A program made the translations under genes and the position numbers. A stretch of DNA of 64,000 bases, from positions 5,084,001-5,148,000 of the forward strand of contig JANTQA010000033.1 in the NCBI GenBank assembly GCA_027625915.1. Direction: 5' to 3'. A model generated the notes under the pieces. The model was given only the letters and a program-made list of their open reading frames with translations. It was not told the DNA's origin and searched no databases. This stretch comes from Anaeramoeba flamelloides (taxonomy: Eukaryota; Metamonada; Anaeramoebidae). Below, one piece after another: positions 60,490 through 64,000 of the stretch. How positions within the stretch are numbered: the stretch's first letter is position 1; each line of letters starts with the position of its first letter.

Positions 60490-61668
60490 TCCTTTAAGGT
60501 GGAGTAACTCTTCTGTATTTTTTTTCCCAAAGGTAATAGAGTAAATATTTACATAAGGATACGATTAAACCCAATACGCAACTTCTTTAATCGGCTTTAG
60601 AGTAATGAATTATCATTTTTAAAAGATTCCATTTTTCACAATTATATTTCAGTCAAAAGATCTGATCCTTTTTTGTTTGGATTTTTGGATCAATTAAAAA
60701 AAAAATTTGCAAAAAAATTAAATTTTGAATGAAATATCACTTTAAGTAATTTCAAAGAGTCTGTATGGACAAATAACCTTGAAACTTTAATCTTATTTTA
60801 AAAAATATAATAAAAATAATTCAAATATTGAATCCTTGAAAATCTAAAAAAATTGATCATTTATTTTATTCACAAATATTTATTAAATTTCTTGAAATTT
60901 AAAAGATTATTCAATATCCTTTTTAAAATATCAAGAGTATAAACAAGGAACTCTTAGTTTTAAAACCTGTTATTGGATAATATCTATTATTTATTTTTTT
61001 TAGTTTAATTTGAATAAGTTTTATTTATTAGCAAAATCTTTAAAAAATTGAGAAATAATTATAAAGTCTATTTGATAAATTAAATCTTTGGGCTGTTAAT
61101 AACCCACCAAAGGAATTAAGATTGGGTTTATTAATAATTGGTTAAAAATATTCAAATTAAAAAAGTGTTAATTTAGGTTATAAGTTGAATTTTCCTGGTT
61201 TTGAAAAACTATTATGGGAGATATTTTCATTTGATGATTTGGTTTTTTTCTCTGATTTTTATGTTCAACAAAAAGAAAAAACAAATTTCAAAATGTTCTT
61301 TAAATAAAAAAATTATATTTTTTTTGCAATTATCATTGTATTTTTTTTGAAATTATGTAGATTTTTTTGTCATGTGTTATTTTTTTAGAACTTAGTGGTT
61401 TCATTATTACTAAAGTGTATTTTTAATTGTCTTGTTTCATAGATAATAAGATTTTTGACTTCTTCAACGAAAATCATTTTTATTTTGAAATTATTCCGAA
61501 ATATTGTTGAATACAAACTTTTGCGAAATGAAAAAAATGGATCAATTTTTCAAAACAATAATTCACTTCTGAAAATAGCTCTTAAAGTGAGTTTGGTTTT
61601 ATAGTAATCAGAATTTTACTTCAGTTTTTCAATTTCAAGATGTGGCATTTTTTTTTTTTGGATTTACA
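60490..61668. repeat. Dispersed repeat R1, copy 2 (uninterrupted)
   Basis: Counterpart of 3140-3716 plus 4656-5393. It lacks the retroposon found in copy 1 and runs into a MITE relic at its right end, as copy 1 does. Confidence 0.7.
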
Positions 61669-61869
61669 CAGTCAGTTCGACTTTTAAGGAACAAACTATG
61701 AACAAAAACTAAAGCACAAAAAAAATCACAAATTAAAGATAACAAATTTCCGATTAAATTAAAATAATTTGTATGAAAAAAAATTACAAAAAATTTACCT
61801 TAATTGGGGAATTTTTGTTTGTGTTTTAAATATAATAGAACTTTTATGTCTTATAAGTGAAAATGGCTG
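61669..61869. mobile_element. Worn copy of the mariner-like MITE
   Basis: Starts CAGTCAGTTCGACTTTTAAG and ends in ...AAGTGAAAATGGCTG followed by TA. Its arms are decayed relative to 5394-5590 but keep the order CAGTCAG, CTTTTAAGG, ACAAACT. Confidence 0.65.
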
Positions 61870-62159
61870 TAATAAATTAACAAAATTAAAATTGCATATT
61901 TCCTACACAGTTAAAACGGTTAAAAGAATCAGACTAATATAAATTCATTCAAATTGGTAATAATTTTGATTTTTGTGAAATATGAAAATCATTTTTTCAT
62001 CTTGTAGTTTTGGTTTTAGATTTTAGGAAAAAATTGAAACAAGGAAAAAAAGTTCAATACGGGTTTTAATTGGGAACATTAACAGAACTGAAAATGAAAA
62101 CAAAGTATAATTTATAAAAGAAAAAATAATTGATATAAAAAAAATGGAGGACTAAACAC

Positions 62160-62760
62160 AATAATAAACCCCATACAAAAATTTGCACACACCCAAAATC
62201 AAAAAATAGGCAAAATAAAAAATCAATTTATTATATTTTTCTCAACTTAATATAAAAAAACATTTAATTTTCAGAGTATTAAGGTTTTAATAAATAATAA
62301 TTCTCATCCAAATAAAAGAAAAGAATATAAAACTCAAAAAGAAAAAAATTGGTTTCTCCAAAATAATTAAACGAGTGGAACAAAAAATGTATTGGTAAAT
62401 TTGTTGAAATTTCACCAACAATTGTTGATCGATCAAATGATAAGATACCATCAACCAATTGTATTCCATTTTTCTATTTAACAAACTCAACACTAACCTT
62501 CTATCAACCATCGAAAAAAAATTTCAGATCTAATGAAACAGATGAGGTAACTGAAAAAAGGAAATGAAAACAAAACAAAAAAGACAAAAAATGAAATAGT
62601 TTGAAAAATTAAAAGTATTCCCAAGTTAAATGTAAAGTGAAGTATTACTATTCTTTTGACTATTTAAACTATGTGCAAAATTTTAGTATTTAATAAATAT
62701 ATATAACAATGATATTGATCTATTATTTATAAAAAAACTTACAATATGTGTATTTTCTTG
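62160..62760. repeat. Dispersed repeat R8, copy 2
   Basis: Counterpart of 8250-8860. The left TIR-like word is present (ATAAACCCCAT...CACACACCC), but I do not see an intact right partner. An open frame on the minus strand (62511-62287) is not preserved in copy 1 and is not supported as a gene. Confidence 0.5.
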
Positions 62761-64000
62761 AGTTGGTAATCGATGAGTTTTTGAGTTTTTAAAACAATTT
62801 CTAAATAAAAAGTTATGTGACATGTAAATAACAGGAATTGAAAAAAGTCTCCAAAGATGTTAATAAAAGAAAAGAAACAAATAATACTATTTATTTCCAA
62901 TTAGAAAAATGAAATTTTTAGTTCAGAACCAAAATATTTTTCTAGTTTATAATCTGAAGAAAACCCAAAGATCTTTAAAACATCGTTTAGAAATGATATT
63001 TTTAGACAATAATATAAACACCTTTCGATAACTCTAAGACAAAATTTTTACTCTGCTAATTTGGTTGTATCAGTAATAAATAATATATTCATTTTGGAAA
63101 TTGAAATAAAAATTATCATTTATTAATTGGAAAATAACAGTAAAAAAATGCCAGTTATTTATTGTTATAAAAAAAAAATATTGGGCAAGTCGTTTTTTCT
63201 TTTACTGTAAAGTAAAAATTTAATTTATTAAAAAAAAAATAAATAAATCAAAAAAAGTAATAAAAAGTTTTTTTTTACTTCTGTTTCCCTATTAAAATTT
63301 TTAAATTTTGAACATTGAATTAAAAATTTTATTATTTTTTTTTGGATTTTTTTTTTCAAAGTATCTAAAAAGATAAAAAAATATCAAAGGGTGACAAAAC
63401 AATATACTCGGTTGTGTAAAAAGCACACACTTTATGGAGATCAAAAAACATAAATTGAAGATTTTGATAGATCCCTGAAAATTCTCTCTTTTTTTTTAGA
63501 AAATCTACATACTGTCTAATCTCAGCAATTTTTTTACCAATAAAATGATATAGGCCCTTTTAAGACACCTAACAGAAAGCAAGAAGATAACAATTGTTTT
63601 CCTTCTTTTTCTGTTTAGAGTGAAAAATTGAAAGTGGCACAAATCTAAGTCGCCACGTACAGTTTCGGATGAGATTTTTATTCTTTCGTTTTTTGTTTAA
63701 AATTAACTGAAGAATCTCGGGTTAAACACAAAAATAATAAACAAAGCAATTCCCTTTCCAGTCCACCAAATAAAATAAATAAACAATTAAAATAAAAGGA
63801 GGAAAAAATCTGAAATTTAACAAGCAATATGCTAATTATTTTATTATCCAAATAAAACAAATTATGTGTAAGGCCTAAGCTCCAAATTGATGAAACAAAA
63901 AGCTATACAACTTAAATTCAAGAAATTAAGGGGGGGCTGTGATCAATTAAACACCATTAGTTTGTTTGTTTGATCAGATGTGTTGGTATTAAATCTTTTT
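62761..64000. other. AT-rich terminal spacer
   Basis: No supported gene. The stretch 63590-63670 and the last 120 bp are less AT-rich and might flank a gene outside the window. Confidence 0.35.

Noticed and set aside
62287..62511. 74-codon minus-strand frame with a proper ATG
   Set aside because: Inside repeat R8; the other copy (8480-8590) has several stops in the matching frame.

Overview
The window looks like nuclear DNA of a free-living, AT-rich protist. Genes are sparse: eight convincing protein genes in 64 kb, several interrupted by spliceosomal introns, separated by kilobases of A/T homopolymer and worn repeats. Proteins carry long K/E, Asn, Ser and R/G tracts. The best taxonomic clue is a gene-internal one: the alanyl-tRNA synthetase is of the archaeal type (N-terminal four-cysteine zinc module), yet it has two spliceosomal introns. 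An archaeal-type AlaRS is known from parabasalids and diplomonads, so a metamonad relative (for example an Anaeramoeba-like amoeboflagellate) is my best guess. A centriolin-like protein suggests a cell with centrioles or basal bodies. This placement is inference.

Layout. 0.7-3.1 kb: MyTH4-RhoGAP protein (-). 3.1-8.9 kb: repeat-rich block with a poly(A) retroposon inside an older repeat, a mariner-like MITE and two foldback/TIR elements. 9.2-13.9 kb: centriolin homologue (-), two exons. 14-19 kb: repeats. 19.2-22.3 kb: EMC1 (+). 22.3-26.2 kb: no gene seen. 26.2-35.3 kb: ATG9 (-), five exons, with a 6.56 kb intron that holds repeats, a TIR element and stop-riddled coding relics. 38-40 kb: repeats. 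40.3-40.7 kb: small basic/coiled-coil protein (+). 41.7-44.7 kb: large Asn-rich protein of unknown function (+). 46-48 kb: repeats. 48.8-50.2 kb: ERGIC3/Erv46 (-) with a stop-free 183-nt intron. 51-55.4 kb: repeats. 55.8-59.4 kb: AlaRS (-), three exons. 60.5-62.8 kb: second copies of the repeats seen at 3-9 kb.

The genes are not an operon or a pathway cluster. They serve membrane-protein insertion (EMC1), ER-Golgi cargo retrieval (ERGIC3), autophagy (ATG9), Rho signalling and the cytoskeleton (RhoGAP), centriole/basal-body structure (centriolin) and translation (AlaRS). Starts were set at ATG codons and introns were placed by reading frame, GT..AG ends and family conservation; none has transcript support here.

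The intergenic DNA is largely built from dispersed repeats. I could pair at least eight repeat families within the window by eye. I found no tRNA, rRNA, CRISPR array or intact transposase.
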